DNA of 64,000 nt from Fermentibacter sp963718745 [NCBI: Candidatus Fermentibacterota bacterium]. GTDB lineage: Bacteria > Fermentibacterota > Fermentibacteria > Fermentibacterales. A model generated the notes under the pieces. That model saw nothing but the letters and a program-made list of their open reading frames with translations, searched no databases and was not told the DNA's origin. Location: the NCBI GenBank assembly GCA_963718745.1, contig OY970370.1, positions 248,001-312,000 on the forward strand, in the 5' to 3' direction. Positions within the stretch are counted from its first letter, which is position 1; each line of letters starts with the position of its first letter. Made by a program: the position numbers and the translations under genes. Below, in pieces: positions 51,178 through 59,575 of the stretch.

Positions 51178-52157
51178 TGTCGTTCGAACGCCCACTCCTG
51201 CTGCTGCTTGCGCTGGCCGCCCCCCTGGGCTGGTGGGTGCGCCAGCGATGGCTCGATTCCGAGAACAAGCGGCTGAGGGAGTTCGTCAGGCCTGTCATGT
51301 GGGAGCGAGTGGAGATATCGCCGCCTCCCCCGAGAACGCTCTCGCGCCTCCTCTGGAGCCTTTCCGTGATGCTGTTCGCCGTCGCCGCGGCCGGTCCGCT
51401 CTGGGGGGGGGCTTCCACCGTCCTGCCCTCCGGCGGGGACAACATCTCGATCGCACTCGACGTATCCGCCTCGATGGCTTCGCTCGACGAAACCCCATCG
51501 AGGATGGGAAGGGCGGTTTCCGAGATCATCGGCCTGATGGATGCATTCCCCGGAGTGCGGTTCAGCCTGGTGCTGTTCTCTTCTCAGGCGAGGCTGGCCG
51601 TGCCCGGCACCCTCGACAGGGATTTCCTCGCCTCCAGGATACCGCTCGATCCCCGGGACGAGAGCTCGCTTCCGGCCGGCACCGAACTGGGCACCCTCGT
51701 GGACGTGATGTCGACCTCTCTGCCCGAGGAGGATCTGGAGACGAGGGTCGGGATCATCTTCAGCGACGGGGGTTTCCACGACTTCTCCGTCGAGAGATCT
51801 GTCTCGGCGGCTTCGGAGGCCGGGCTCGTGCTCGTCTGTGCAGGGCTCGGAGGACTGGATTCCGTACCGCTGCCCGACGGTTCCGGGGGATGGCGGATCC
51901 TGGGCGGGGATACGGTCCGGACCGCACTCTGCGAAGAGCCTCTCCGGGAGATCGCGGAAAGGTCGGGCGGATTCTATGTGAGGCTCTCGGAAACCGACGA
52001 CCTCCCGGCTCTGGTGGGGGAACTCCTCTCCGGTAAAAGGGCGGAGATGGCGTCGAAGGTATCGGGTGGTTCGGGCGGCCGCAGGTTCTACCTCTTCCTG
52101 ATTGCCGGCCTGGCCCTGGCGGCAGCCGCCCTGATCCTCGAATCGAGGGGCAGATGA
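51177..52157 (+). CDS. batB: BatB-like VWA-domain membrane protein
   Basis: This 326-residue paralog of the preceding protein has N-terminal helices (LLLLLALAAPLGWWV, LLWSLSVMLFAVAAAG), a VWA domain with IALDVSASM, AGTELGTL and IIFSDGG as MIDAS elements, and a C-terminal helix (FYLFLIAGLALAAAALIL). The start overlaps the batA stop as TGATG, and its stop overlaps the next ATG. Confidence 0.88.
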   Translation: MSFERPLLLLLALAAPLGWWVRQRWLDSENKRLREFVRPVMWERVEISPPPPRTLSRLLWSLSVMLFAVAAAGPLWGGASTVLPSGGDNISIALDVSASMASLDETPSRMGRAVSEIIGLMDAFPGVRFSLVLFSSQARLAVPGTLDRDFLASRIPLDPRDESSLPAGTELGTLVDVMSTSLPEEDLETRVGIIFSDGGFHDFSVERSVSAASEAGLVLVCAGLGGLDSVPLPDGSGGWRILGGDTVRTALCEEPLREIAERSGGFYVRLSETDDLPALVGELLSGKRAEMASKVSGGSGGRRFYLFLIAGLALAAAALILESRGR

Positions 52158-52933
52158 TCCTCCTTCTCCTCCTTCTCGCCCTTCCGGGCCAGAGACCCCT
52201 CGCCGACCTGTACCTCGAGGCTTCCGAGGCATTCGAGGCCGGCGATCACGAGCGGGCTCTGGCGGCATTCGAAGAGATAGCCGTCAGGATGCCGGGTTTC
52301 GAGAGAACGCGGTACAACCTTGCCGCGTGCCATTTCGCGCTGGGCGGCTTCGCAGGGGCGGACTCGCTCGTCTCGACTCTGTCGACCTGTGCGGGGGAGG
52401 ACACCCTCGGTTCCGCCCGTGCCGCAACCCTCCTGGCCTCATCTGTCGAAGCAGAGGACCGCGCCGGAGTCGAGAGGGCCGCAGGGATGCTGCGGGAGCT
52501 TCTCGGTGACGGATCCGCGAACGGATGCGACGTATCGAATCTGGAAGCCGCCCTCAACTGGCTGGATGACCATCCTCCCGAGGACGAGCAGCAGGACCAG
52601 CAGGACCAGGAGGATCAGGAAGACCAGCAGGATCAGGAGGACCAGGAGGATCAGGAGGACCAGCAGGATCAGGAGGATCAGCAGGATCAGGAGGACCAGC
52701 AGGATCAGGAGGATCAGGAGGACCAGCAGGACCAGCAGGATCAGGAGGATCAGCAGGATCAGGAAGACCAGCAGGACCAGCAGGATGGATCGGACTCCCC
52801 GGACGAAGTCGATCCTCTCACCGGCATGACTGAGGATCAGGCCAGGATGCTCCTCGACCTCGTACAGGAGGCTTCGCCCTCCGACAGTCTCAGAGGACAG
52901 CCAGCCGGTGCGGCCGGAGGCCCCGACTGGTGA
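52154..52933 (+). CDS. batC: BatC-like TPR protein with a long Asp/Gln/Glu repeat
   Basis: This 259-residue protein has a signal-like start (MILLLLLLALPGQRPLAD) and TPR units (LYLEASEAFEAGDHERALAAF, then FERTRYNLAACHFALGG). From about residue 144 to 212 there is a low-complexity tract built from DQ, DQQ and EDQ units. The end has a short TGMTEDQARMLLDLVQEAS helix. BatC proteins are TPR proteins at this place in the operon; a TPR plus charged repeat is known but the length of this tract is notable. Coupled ATGA and GTGA overlaps link it to batB and batD. Confidence 0.8.
   Translation: MILLLLLLALPGQRPLADLYLEASEAFEAGDHERALAAFEEIAVRMPGFERTRYNLAACHFALGGFAGADSLVSTLSTCAGEDTLGSARAATLLASSVEAEDRAGVERAAGMLRELLGDGSANGCDVSNLEAALNWLDDHPPEDEQQDQQDQEDQEDQQDQEDQEDQEDQQDQEDQQDQEDQQDQEDQEDQQDQQDQEDQQDQEDQQDQQDGSDSPDEVDPLTGMTEDQARMLLDLVQEASPSDSLRGQPAGAAGGPDW
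52586..52789 (+). repeat. Short-period coding repeat (CAG/GAC/GAG/GAT codons)
   Basis: About 200 bp consist almost only of CAGCAGGAC, CAGGAGGAT and CAGGAAGAC-type nine-base units. They encode Gln, Asp and Glu inside the BatC-like gene. Such a tract is prone to replication slippage in nine-base steps, which would keep the frame. Confidence 0.85.
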
Positions 52934-54462
52934 TCCAGCTCCTTCTCATGACATTTTTCGTGACAGGCCAGCCGCAGGTCGCGGTCGAGCACCCGGATTC
53001 GGTCGAGGTCGGAAGCGGCTTCACCTTCTCGCTTTCGTCCAACGATCCCGCGTGCACCTCCCTGTCGGCCGAACCGGTCTTCTCCGAAGGCCTCTCCTTT
53101 GTCGCAAGCAGGTCCATGCGCAGTTCGAGATATGTCGACGGCGTCATGGAGGCCACCTGCAGGCTCGAACTCCTTTTCGAAGCCTCGTACGATGGGCTCC
53201 AGACTATCGGCCCCATGCACATCACGGCGGGCGGCAGGATCTTCACGCTTCCTGCAGAGACCGTCTTCGTCGCGGGCAGGGGAGGGCTCTCACACTCGGC
53301 CCGCGAGGCGGGGAAACCCCTCCTGATCGAGATCGAGGTCCCGGATGGGCCGGTCTACCCCGGAGCCCCGTTCGATGTCTCCTACTACCTCGTGTCCAGG
53401 ATCATGGTGAAGAACGTCCAGACCGGATGGGGTCCACCGGAGAACGGCGTCGCGAGGCTGGTCGACTCGCCCGAGACTCTCGTCTGGCAGGTTCTGTCCG
53501 GAGCCAGGCGCAGCAGGATGATCACCCTGGAGATAACCGCCGCCTCCGACGGCGCCGTCCGACTCCCGGTCATGACAGCCAACGTTTGGGAGGCGGGGGA
53601 GATGTTCTACGGCGAAGGGCCTCTTCACACCCTGCAGAGCGATACACTCCTCCTCGATGTCTCACCGTTCCCGGCAGAGGGGATGCCGCGCGACTTCGCA
53701 GGAACCGTGGACAGTGTCTCGTTCTCCCTCCGCGAGACGACATGCGGATCCAGGGATCATCTCCTGCTTCTCGAGGCCACCGGTCCGGGCGTGAGATCCA
53801 TGAGAAGCCTGCCCGATCCGTCCGTCGCGGGTCCGGCCACGCTCACGCCGATCGGCAGGGAGACCCGCGTGGGAGAGGATACCCTTCGCAGGAGCTATCT
53901 GGCGGTACCAGGCGATACCGGGCTCCTGTGCCTCGGAGGCGACAGCCTGCCATGGTTCGACCCGGAGGCGGCACGCTACAGATTCTCAGCGATACCTGCA
54001 TGTTCGATCAGTATCGAATACCTCCCTGCGGGATGCGACTCCCTGGTGAGCGCCTCGATGGGGGATCCGGCGGACGAGAGGGCCTCGCTGACCGTCGTCC
54101 TTGCCATCCTGGGGACTGCGGCCGCCCTCACCGTCCTGATGCTCCTGCGGAGACGGAACGGCGCCTCGAAGGAGATCGAGGATGCGGGCGACATGGAGGA
54201 GCTCCTCTCGGCTTTCGAGTGGGAGCTGGCCATGCTCCTCACGGGAGGGTCGAGGAGCTGCCTGGGCCGGGACGAGGCCGTCGAGATGATGGCCGAGCAG
54301 GGGATGCCGCTCCTGCTGCAGCGGCGTGTGCAGAGACTCTGGAAGGATCTGGAGCAGGCTCTGGCCGGCGGCAAGCCCAATGCCTCTGTACTCCAGAAAC
54401 TGGGGTCGGAGTGCGCGGAAACCCGGGATGATGTTCGGAGGGCACTCCGGAAAGGAACCTGA
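52930..54462 (+). CDS. batD: BatD-like membrane protein
   Basis: This 510-residue protein has a signal-like start (IQLLLMTFFVTGQP), a large extracytoplasmic beta-rich region with EVGSGFTFSL, YPGAPFDVSYYLVSR and related BatD features, then one membrane helix (ASLTVVLAILGTAAALTVLML) before RRR, and a cytoplasmic helical tail. The GTG at 52930 overlaps the batC stop as GTGA. It is the last gene of the operon. Confidence 0.82.
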   Translation: MIQLLLMTFFVTGQPQVAVEHPDSVEVGSGFTFSLSSNDPACTSLSAEPVFSEGLSFVASRSMRSSRYVDGVMEATCRLELLFEASYDGLQTIGPMHITAGGRIFTLPAETVFVAGRGGLSHSAREAGKPLLIEIEVPDGPVYPGAPFDVSYYLVSRIMVKNVQTGWGPPENGVARLVDSPETLVWQVLSGARRSRMITLEITAASDGAVRLPVMTANVWEAGEMFYGEGPLHTLQSDTLLLDVSPFPAEGMPRDFAGTVDSVSFSLRETTCGSRDHLLLLEATGPGVRSMRSLPDPSVAGPATLTPIGRETRVGEDTLRRSYLAVPGDTGLLCLGGDSLPWFDPEAARYRFSAIPACSISIEYLPAGCDSLVSASMGDPADERASLTVVLAILGTAAALTVLMLLRRRNGASKEIEDAGDMEELLSAFEWELAMLLTGGSRSCLGRDEAVEMMAEQGMPLLLQRRVQRLWKDLEQALAGGKPNASVLQKLGSECAETRDDVRRALRKGT

Positions 54463-54548
54463 CCCGGCCGGCCCGCATGAACCGGCTCCGGATGGAACGT
54501 GAATCAGTGTAGTGCGTCCCTGTTCCCCGCCACGGTAATTCCCACCCG

Positions 54549-54577
54549 TTGACAGACAGACCCGAATGGATAACAAT
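54549..54577 (+). promoter_or_regulatory. Predicted promoter of the first BNR-like gene
   Basis: TTGACA (54549-54554) is followed after 16-17 bp by TAACAAT (54571-54577), about 80 bp before the ATG. The second paralog has a similar arrangement at 56360. Confidence 0.5.
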
Positions 54578-54657
54578 CATGAAGAGTAGCCGATCCGGTT
54601 GCATAGTCGACCATTGGGGTCTGAGAACAGGCGGCTTCACCGCCGGGGAGGGAAATG

Positions 54658-56280
54658 ATGAAAATTGTCCTTTCATCGATGCTGCTGTTCGCGGCAGCGG
54701 CGTGGAGTTCGGACTCTGCGGCCGACAATCCCGACGGAGTGGTGTTCGGGTCCAGCTACGGCTCCATCCCCGCAGAAGACCTGGCAGATCCGAACGACCC
54801 GACCTACGTGCCGGGCCAGGTATCACCCCTCGAGGGCATCCTGCCTCCGCTGAGGGATGAGGGTTCCGTCGCGCTCCCTGGGGACGGGTATGACTGGGAT
54901 ATGGATCGCTTGATCTACGGCGGAGTGGTCGGCTCCAGCCAGGACTTCGACGTCGACCCGACCACAGGCTACCTCTACGCCGCACTCGACACGTACCATA
55001 CGGCGGGTGACAGCATCAGGGTATACCGCTCGACCGACGGCGGCCTGACATGGGCCAGCTGGGGCGTGTGCACCAACACCGACGGCGGGCTCCTCAATGC
55101 CAAGATCCGTGTAGTGCAGACCGGCGGCTTCACCTGGGTCTGCGTGCTCTGCCTCTATGACGAACCGGACGGACTCGACGAACTCTACCTCCGCAGGTGG
55201 CATGTAGACGGCTCCGCCGGGGCATGGGACCTCGTCGACAACGATGTTGTCTTTGCCGACATGGACGGCGACATAGGATCATCCGGCTACCTCTACGTGA
55301 CCTACGTCCCCGACGGCACCGGGGAGGACATCTGGGCGGCCAGGAACGCGCTCACCGGTTCCGGCTGGGTCAACAACGTCTCCCTCTTCGTCGATCCCGG
55401 CACCACCCCTTACCCCGCGATCTCTGCCGGAGCCGGCGGCGACGTCGCTGTGACATTCATAGACACCAGGGTCACGACGAACGACGAGGTGCGGATCAAG
55501 CGCTCCACCGACTCCGCCTCCACATGGCTGGGCTCCGCCCAGGTCAGCAACAACTCGAGCGGACTCGAGCTCGAGAACTGCGACATCGCCCTCAGCCGCG
55601 GCACATCCGGCTGGATCTCGGTCGACTACTCCAACGGAAACCTCGGTTACTACTACACTACCGACACAGGCAGCACCTGGACCTATGGAAGCGTTTTCGC
55701 CGGAGCCGGTGACGAGTTCATGTCCTCTCTGCGCGGAACCAAGGGGACCGGAAGCGTAACCCTCGCCTACAACACGGACCCGGGGGATTTCGTGTACTTC
55801 ACCTGGGCAAGCTCCAGCAATCCCAGTAGCTTCAGCACTCCCGCCCAGATAAACGACCAGGCCGCCACAGACCTCTGGGGGCCCACCGCCGGCTGGCTGT
55901 CCACCGGCACATACTCTGCCGTGGCATACACCAGAGTTTCCGATTATTCCCTCTACTTCGACGATTTCGGCAACGTCGGCATCGAGGACGGCCCTGCCGC
56001 CGGCTTCTCCGGCCTGGGCATCGCTCCCAACCCGTTCATGGATCTTGCCACGATCAGCTTCAGTCTCGAATCCGGCGCGCCCGTCCATGTCGACATCTTC
56101 GACATGAGCGGCCGCCTGGTGCACACTCTCGCCGACGGAGCCTCCATGGCCTCAGGAAGCCACGAACTCACCTGGGACGGCAGTGACGCATCCGGCGCAC
56201 CCGTTCCCGGTGGCGTGTACATCTGCCGCATGACCACGCCCGGCTCCTCCGAGAGCCTCAGGATTGCTCTGGTCAGGTAG
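54658..56280 (+). CDS. Secreted BNR/sialidase-like propeller protein with FlgD-like sorting domain (copy 1)
   Basis: This 540-residue exported protein has a signal peptide (KIVLSSMLLFAAAAWS), a propeller with Asp-box turns (YRSTDGGLTWASW, KRSTDSASTWLGSA, YTTDTGSTWTYG), and a C-terminal sorting domain (IAPNPFMDLATISFSL, then FDMSGRLVHTLADG and PVPGGVYICRM). No sialidase catalytic residues can be assigned, so it may bind rather than cut glycans. The second of two ATGs (54658) has better spacing to GGGGAGG than the first. It is followed by a near-identical paralog at 56478. Confidence 0.78.
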   Translation: MKIVLSSMLLFAAAAWSSDSAADNPDGVVFGSSYGSIPAEDLADPNDPTYVPGQVSPLEGILPPLRDEGSVALPGDGYDWDMDRLIYGGVVGSSQDFDVDPTTGYLYAALDTYHTAGDSIRVYRSTDGGLTWASWGVCTNTDGGLLNAKIRVVQTGGFTWVCVLCLYDEPDGLDELYLRRWHVDGSAGAWDLVDNDVVFADMDGDIGSSGYLYVTYVPDGTGEDIWAARNALTGSGWVNNVSLFVDPGTTPYPAISAGAGGDVAVTFIDTRVTTNDEVRIKRSTDSASTWLGSAQVSNNSSGLELENCDIALSRGTSGWISVDYSNGNLGYYYTTDTGSTWTYGSVFAGAGDEFMSSLRGTKGTGSVTLAYNTDPGDFVYFTWASSSNPSSFSTPAQINDQAATDLWGPTAGWLSTGTYSAVAYTRVSDYSLYFDDFGNVGIEDGPAAGFSGLGIAPNPFMDLATISFSLESGAPVHVDIFDMSGRLVHTLADGASMASGSHELTWDGSDASGAPVPGGVYICRMTTPGSSESLRIALVR

Positions 56281-56359
56281 GACTTGATACCGGTAACTCA
56301 CCTGAAGGCGCGCGGTACAGGTGGTGGGATTGCCTCGCGTCTCCGACAGACGTTCCGAT

Positions 56360-56388
56360 TTGACATCGGTTCCCGGATGGATGAAAAT
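56360..56388 (+). promoter_or_regulatory. Predicted promoter of the second BNR-like gene
   Basis: TTGACA (56360-56365) is followed after 16-17 bp by TGAAAAT (56382-56388), about 90 bp before the ATG at 56478. This suggests that the paralogs have separate promoters. Confidence 0.45.
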
Positions 56389-56477
56389 CCGTAGGGTGTC
56401 CGCAGACGGGAGCCCCGGCAGACATGCCGGCCCGCTGAACGGACATATGGCAACAGTGCATAAATGGAGGGAGACTC

Positions 56478-58118
56478 ATGTTGTTCAGAGGATTGTTCCC
56501 GGTCGTCCTCGCGATGCTGCTCGTCTGTGCAGCAGCTGCAGGAGCCGAAGGCTCGTCCGCGGACCTGCCGGATGGAGCCGCCGTAGCTCCGAACCACGGA
56601 TCCATATCTTGCGAGAGCCTTGCCAACCCGAACGACCCGACCTACGTGCCGGGCCAGGTATCACCCCTCGAGGGCATCCTGCCTCCGCTGAGGGATGAGG
56701 GTTCCGTTCACTGGGACGAGTTCGACTGGGGTACTGACAACCTCATCTACTCGAGCAGCGGAGGAGTGGGGAACAGCCAGGACTTCGACGTCGACCCCGC
56801 AACAGGCTACCTCTACGCCGCATTCGACACGTACCATACGACGGGTGACAGCATCAGGGTATACCGCTCGACCGACAGCGGCCTGACATGGGCCAGCTGG
56901 GGCGTGTGCACCAACACCGACGGCGCACTCGGCAACGCCAGGGTCCGCGTAGTGACTACGGGCGGCTTCACCTGGGTCTGCGTGCTCTGCCTCTATGACG
57001 AACCGGACGGACTCGACGAACTCTACCTCCGCAGGTGGCATGTAGACGGCTCCGCCGCGGCATGGGACCTCGTCGACGACGACGTGGTCTTCGCCGACAT
57101 GGACGGCGACATAGGATCATCCGGCTACCTCTACGTGACCTACGTCCCCGACGGCACCGGAGAGGACATCTGGGCGGCCAGGAACGCGCTCACCGGTTCC
57201 GGCTGGGTCAACAACGCCTCCCTCTTCGTCGACCCCGGCACCACCCCTTACCCCGCGATCTCTGCCGGAGCCGGCGGCGACGTCGCTGTGACATTCATCG
57301 ACACCAGGGTCACGACGAACGACGAGGTGCGCATCAAGCGCTCCGAGGACTCCGCCGCCACATGGCTGGGCTCCGCCCAGGTCAGCAACAACGGAAGCGG
57401 ATTCGAGCTCGAGTACTGTGACATCGCCCTCAGCCGCAGCACTTCCGGCTGGATCACGGTCGACTACTCCAACGGAAACCTCGGTTACTACTACTCTACC
57501 GATACAGGCAGCACCTGGACCTATGGAAACGTTTTCGCCGGAGCCGGTGACGAGTACATGTCCTCTCTGCGCGGAACCAAGGGGACCGGCAGCGTAACCG
57601 TCGCCTACAACACGGACCCGGGGGATTTCGTGTACTTCACCTGGGCAAGTTCCAGCAATCCCAGTAGCTTCAGCACTCCCGTCCAGATAAACGACCAGGC
57701 CGCCACCGGCATCTGGGGTCCCACCGCCGGCTGGCTGTCCACCGGCACATACTCAGCCGTGGCATACACCAGAGGTTCCGGTTATTCTCTCTACTTCGAC
57801 AACTTCGGCAACACGGGCATCGAGGACGGCCCTGCCGCCGGCTTCTCCGGCCTGGGCATCGCTCCCAACCCGTTCATGGATCTTGCCACGATCAGCTTCA
57901 GTCTCGAATCCGGCGCGCCCGTCCATGTCGACGTCTTCGACATGAGCGGCCGCCTCGTCCACACGCTCGCCGACGGAGCCTCCATGGCCTCCGGGAGCCA
58001 CGAGCTCACCTGGGACGGCAGTGACGCATCCGGCGCACCCGTTCCCGGTGGCGTGTACATCTGCCGCATGACCACGCCCGGCTCATCCGAGAGCCTCAGA
58101 ATGGTGCTGGTCAGGTAG
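56478..58118 (+). CDS. Secreted BNR/sialidase-like propeller protein with FlgD-like sorting domain (copy 2)
   Basis: This 546-residue paralog of the protein at 54658 has a signal peptide (RGLFPVVLAMLLVCAAAAGA) and a first 35 mature residues that differ from copy 1. From NPNDPTYVPGQVSPLEGILP onward the two are nearly identical, with only scattered substitutions. Asp boxes and the sorting domain are kept. GGAGGGA precedes the ATG. The sharp change from divergent to near-identical suggests recent duplication or gene conversion. A GC-rich hairpin at 58163 may terminate transcription. Confidence 0.78.
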   Translation: MLFRGLFPVVLAMLLVCAAAAGAEGSSADLPDGAAVAPNHGSISCESLANPNDPTYVPGQVSPLEGILPPLRDEGSVHWDEFDWGTDNLIYSSSGGVGNSQDFDVDPATGYLYAAFDTYHTTGDSIRVYRSTDSGLTWASWGVCTNTDGALGNARVRVVTTGGFTWVCVLCLYDEPDGLDELYLRRWHVDGSAAAWDLVDDDVVFADMDGDIGSSGYLYVTYVPDGTGEDIWAARNALTGSGWVNNASLFVDPGTTPYPAISAGAGGDVAVTFIDTRVTTNDEVRIKRSEDSAATWLGSAQVSNNGSGFELEYCDIALSRSTSGWITVDYSNGNLGYYYSTDTGSTWTYGNVFAGAGDEYMSSLRGTKGTGSVTVAYNTDPGDFVYFTWASSSNPSSFSTPVQINDQAATGIWGPTAGWLSTGTYSAVAYTRGSGYSLYFDNFGNTGIEDGPAAGFSGLGIAPNPFMDLATISFSLESGAPVHVDVFDMSGRLVHTLADGASMASGSHELTWDGSDASGAPVPGGVYICRMTTPGSSESLRMVLVR

Positions 58119-58162
58119 ATACAGGGCTTCCGGCATCCACAGGGGTGCCGGATCGCGCGGCT

Positions 58163-58190
58163 GCGCCCCCCTGCGAAAGCGGGGGGGCGC
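58163..58190 (+). terminator. GC-rich hairpin after the BNR-like gene
   Basis: GCGCCCCCC (58163-58171) pairs with GGGGGGCGC (58182-58190) around TGCGAAAGCG. It lies 45 bp after the stop. There is no clean T-run, so termination is only probable. Confidence 0.5.
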
Positions 58191-58193
58191 TTC

Positions 58194-58462
58194 GCTCATT
58201 TCCGAGTCATCGGAAATGAGCAGGCCTGACAGCTGTCCGCCATGATCCGTTCATCCCGAATGGCGGGCAGCGAGAAGGCCCGAAGCGTTCTTCCTCAGAC
58301 GACACCCGAAGGACCATGTCCCGAGTCATCGGAAATGAGCAGGCCTGACAGCTGTCCGCCATGATCCGTTCATCCCGAATGGCGGGCAGCGAGAAGGCCC
58401 GAAGCGCTCTTCCTCAGACGACACCCGAAGGACCATGTCCCGAGTCATCGGAAATGAGCAGT
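58194..58462. repeat. 119-bp tandem repeat (2.2 copies) with hairpin
   Basis: The sequence from CGAGTCATCGGAAATGAG recurs at 58203, 58322 and 58441, an exact 119-bp period, with only one substitution seen between the first two units. The left edge forms a perfect 12-bp hairpin GCTCATTTCCGA/TCGGAAATGAGC (58194-58221). No gene is seen in 58119-58526 apart from this repeat and the hairpin at 58163. Confidence 0.85.
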
Positions 58463-58526
58463 CCTCTGTACGCCATCATTCCTATGATAGTTGCAGGATT
58501 CTCTTGGAGAGAGGTCAGACAGTCGC

Positions 58527-58916
58527 ATGTTCGTCACTCCAGCAGAAGCATTCGAACTGCTGCAGAAGGATGCCGTCCTCGTGGACCTGCGAAGCGAACT
58601 GTCCCTGAACGGCAGATCCTTCGGAGGCTGCGAGCAGATCCGCATCCGCTTCAGCGATCTCGCCCTCGAATCGGGGAGGATACCGGCCGGCCGCCCGGTC
58701 GTTCTTGCGGACTGCGCAGGCACGAGGAGCGTTCGCGCATTCCACATGCTGAGGGAGCTGGGGTATTCTGAACTTTTCGTCCTGACAGGCGGGATGGTCG
58801 AATGGGAACGCGACGGGCTGCCTGTGACAATCGACAGGAACGAGGAGCTTGCAGGCGGGTGCGCCTGCAGGCTGAGACCTGGGGGGCGTTTCAGGAGGAG
58901 GCCGGGAGGGTGCTGA
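58527..58916 (+). CDS. Rhodanese-domain protein
   Basis: This 129-residue single-domain sulfurtransferase has the typical VLVDLRSELSLNGR strand-loop, active-site loop LADCAGTRSVRA with Cys63 and a following Arg, and FVLTGGMVEWERDGLPV at the end. It would carry sulfur as a cysteine persulfide. After the domain there is a short Arg/Gly tail with three more cysteines (CACRLRPGG and a final C). The ATG has no well-spaced ribosome site; GGAGAGAGG lies 14 bp upstream. It sits alone between two repeat arrays. Confidence 0.75.
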   Translation: MFVTPAEAFELLQKDAVLVDLRSELSLNGRSFGGCEQIRIRFSDLALESGRIPAGRPVVLADCAGTRSVRAFHMLRELGYSELFVLTGGMVEWERDGLPVTIDRNEELAGGCACRLRPGGRFRRRPGGC

Positions 58917-58922
58917 TCTGAG

Positions 58923-59480
58923 TTATTTAGAGATGGTGCTGGATCTGAGCATGAAGCAGAGCCGACAGTGCCCTGATCCTGCTGCTCAGCGTTACTGCTC
59001 AAATCCCTACGAGACGATGTTATGTAAAGATGGTGCTGGACCTGGGCATGAAACAAAGCCGACAGTATCCTGATCCTGCTGCTCAGCGTTACTGCTCAAA
59101 TCCCGACGAGACGATATCATGTAAAGATGGTGCTGGACCTGGGCATGAAGCAGAGCCGACAGTGCCCTGATCCTGCTGCTCAGCGTTACTGCTCAAATCC
59201 CTACGAGACGATGTTATGTAAAGATGGTGCTGGACCTGGGCATGAAACAAAGCCGACAGTATCCTGATCCTGCTGCTCAGCGTTACTGCTCAAATCCCTA
59301 CGAGACGATGTTATGTAAAGATGGTGCTGGACCTGGGCATGAAGCAGAGCCGACAGTGCCCTGATCCTGCTGCTTCTCTGCGTTGCTGTTCAAATAACGA
59401 CGAGAATGATATTATGTAAAGATGGTGCTGGACCTGAGCATGAAGCAGAGCCGACAGCACCGTAATTTTTACATAATATC
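58923..59480. repeat. 97-bp tandem repeat array, about 5.6 copies
   Basis: GATGGTGCTGGA recurs at 58932, 59029, 59126, 59223, 59320 and 59421, giving four periods of 97 bp and a last of 101. Two variants alternate: ATGAAGCAGAGCC...GTGCC in copies 1, 3 and 5, and ATGAAACAAAGCC...GTATCC in copies 2 and 4. The array ends in a perfect inverted repeat: GATATTATGTAAA (59408-59420) with TTTACATAATATC (59468-59480). Inside it GGTGCTG pairs with CAGCACC. No protein gene is supported here; 97 is not a multiple of three, so no frame carries through. Confidence 0.88.
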
Positions 59481-59511
59481 CCTTATCGGACATCGCATCC
59501 CCCTTGAACAC

Positions 59512-59543
59512 CGGCCGGGAAACAATACCTTGTTCCCCGGCCG
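59512..59543 (-). terminator. Possible terminator hairpin of the leftward rpsA-mtaB-coaE-TPR cluster
   Basis: CGGCCGGGAAACAA (59512-59525) pairs with TTGTTCCCCGGCCG (59530-59543) with one G-T wobble and a four-base loop. It lies just after the stop of the TPR gene. No T-run follows, so the role is uncertain. Confidence 0.45.
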
Positions 59544-59575
59544 ACCCGGTCCTCCAGTGTGTCCCGGATGGAGGA

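Noticed and set aside
51090-52268. 392-codon open frame on the minus strand
   Set aside because: It is antisense to batB; composition is Arg/Gly/Glu-rich and without a domain.
58445-59056. 203-codon minus-strand frame and smaller frames in the repeat array
   Set aside because: The frame crosses the antisense of the rhodanese gene and the repeats, and the repeat period is not a multiple of three.
58923-59480. CRISPR array
   Set aside because: The units are repeated whole at 97 bp with no unique spacers and no cas genes; it is a plain tandem repeat.
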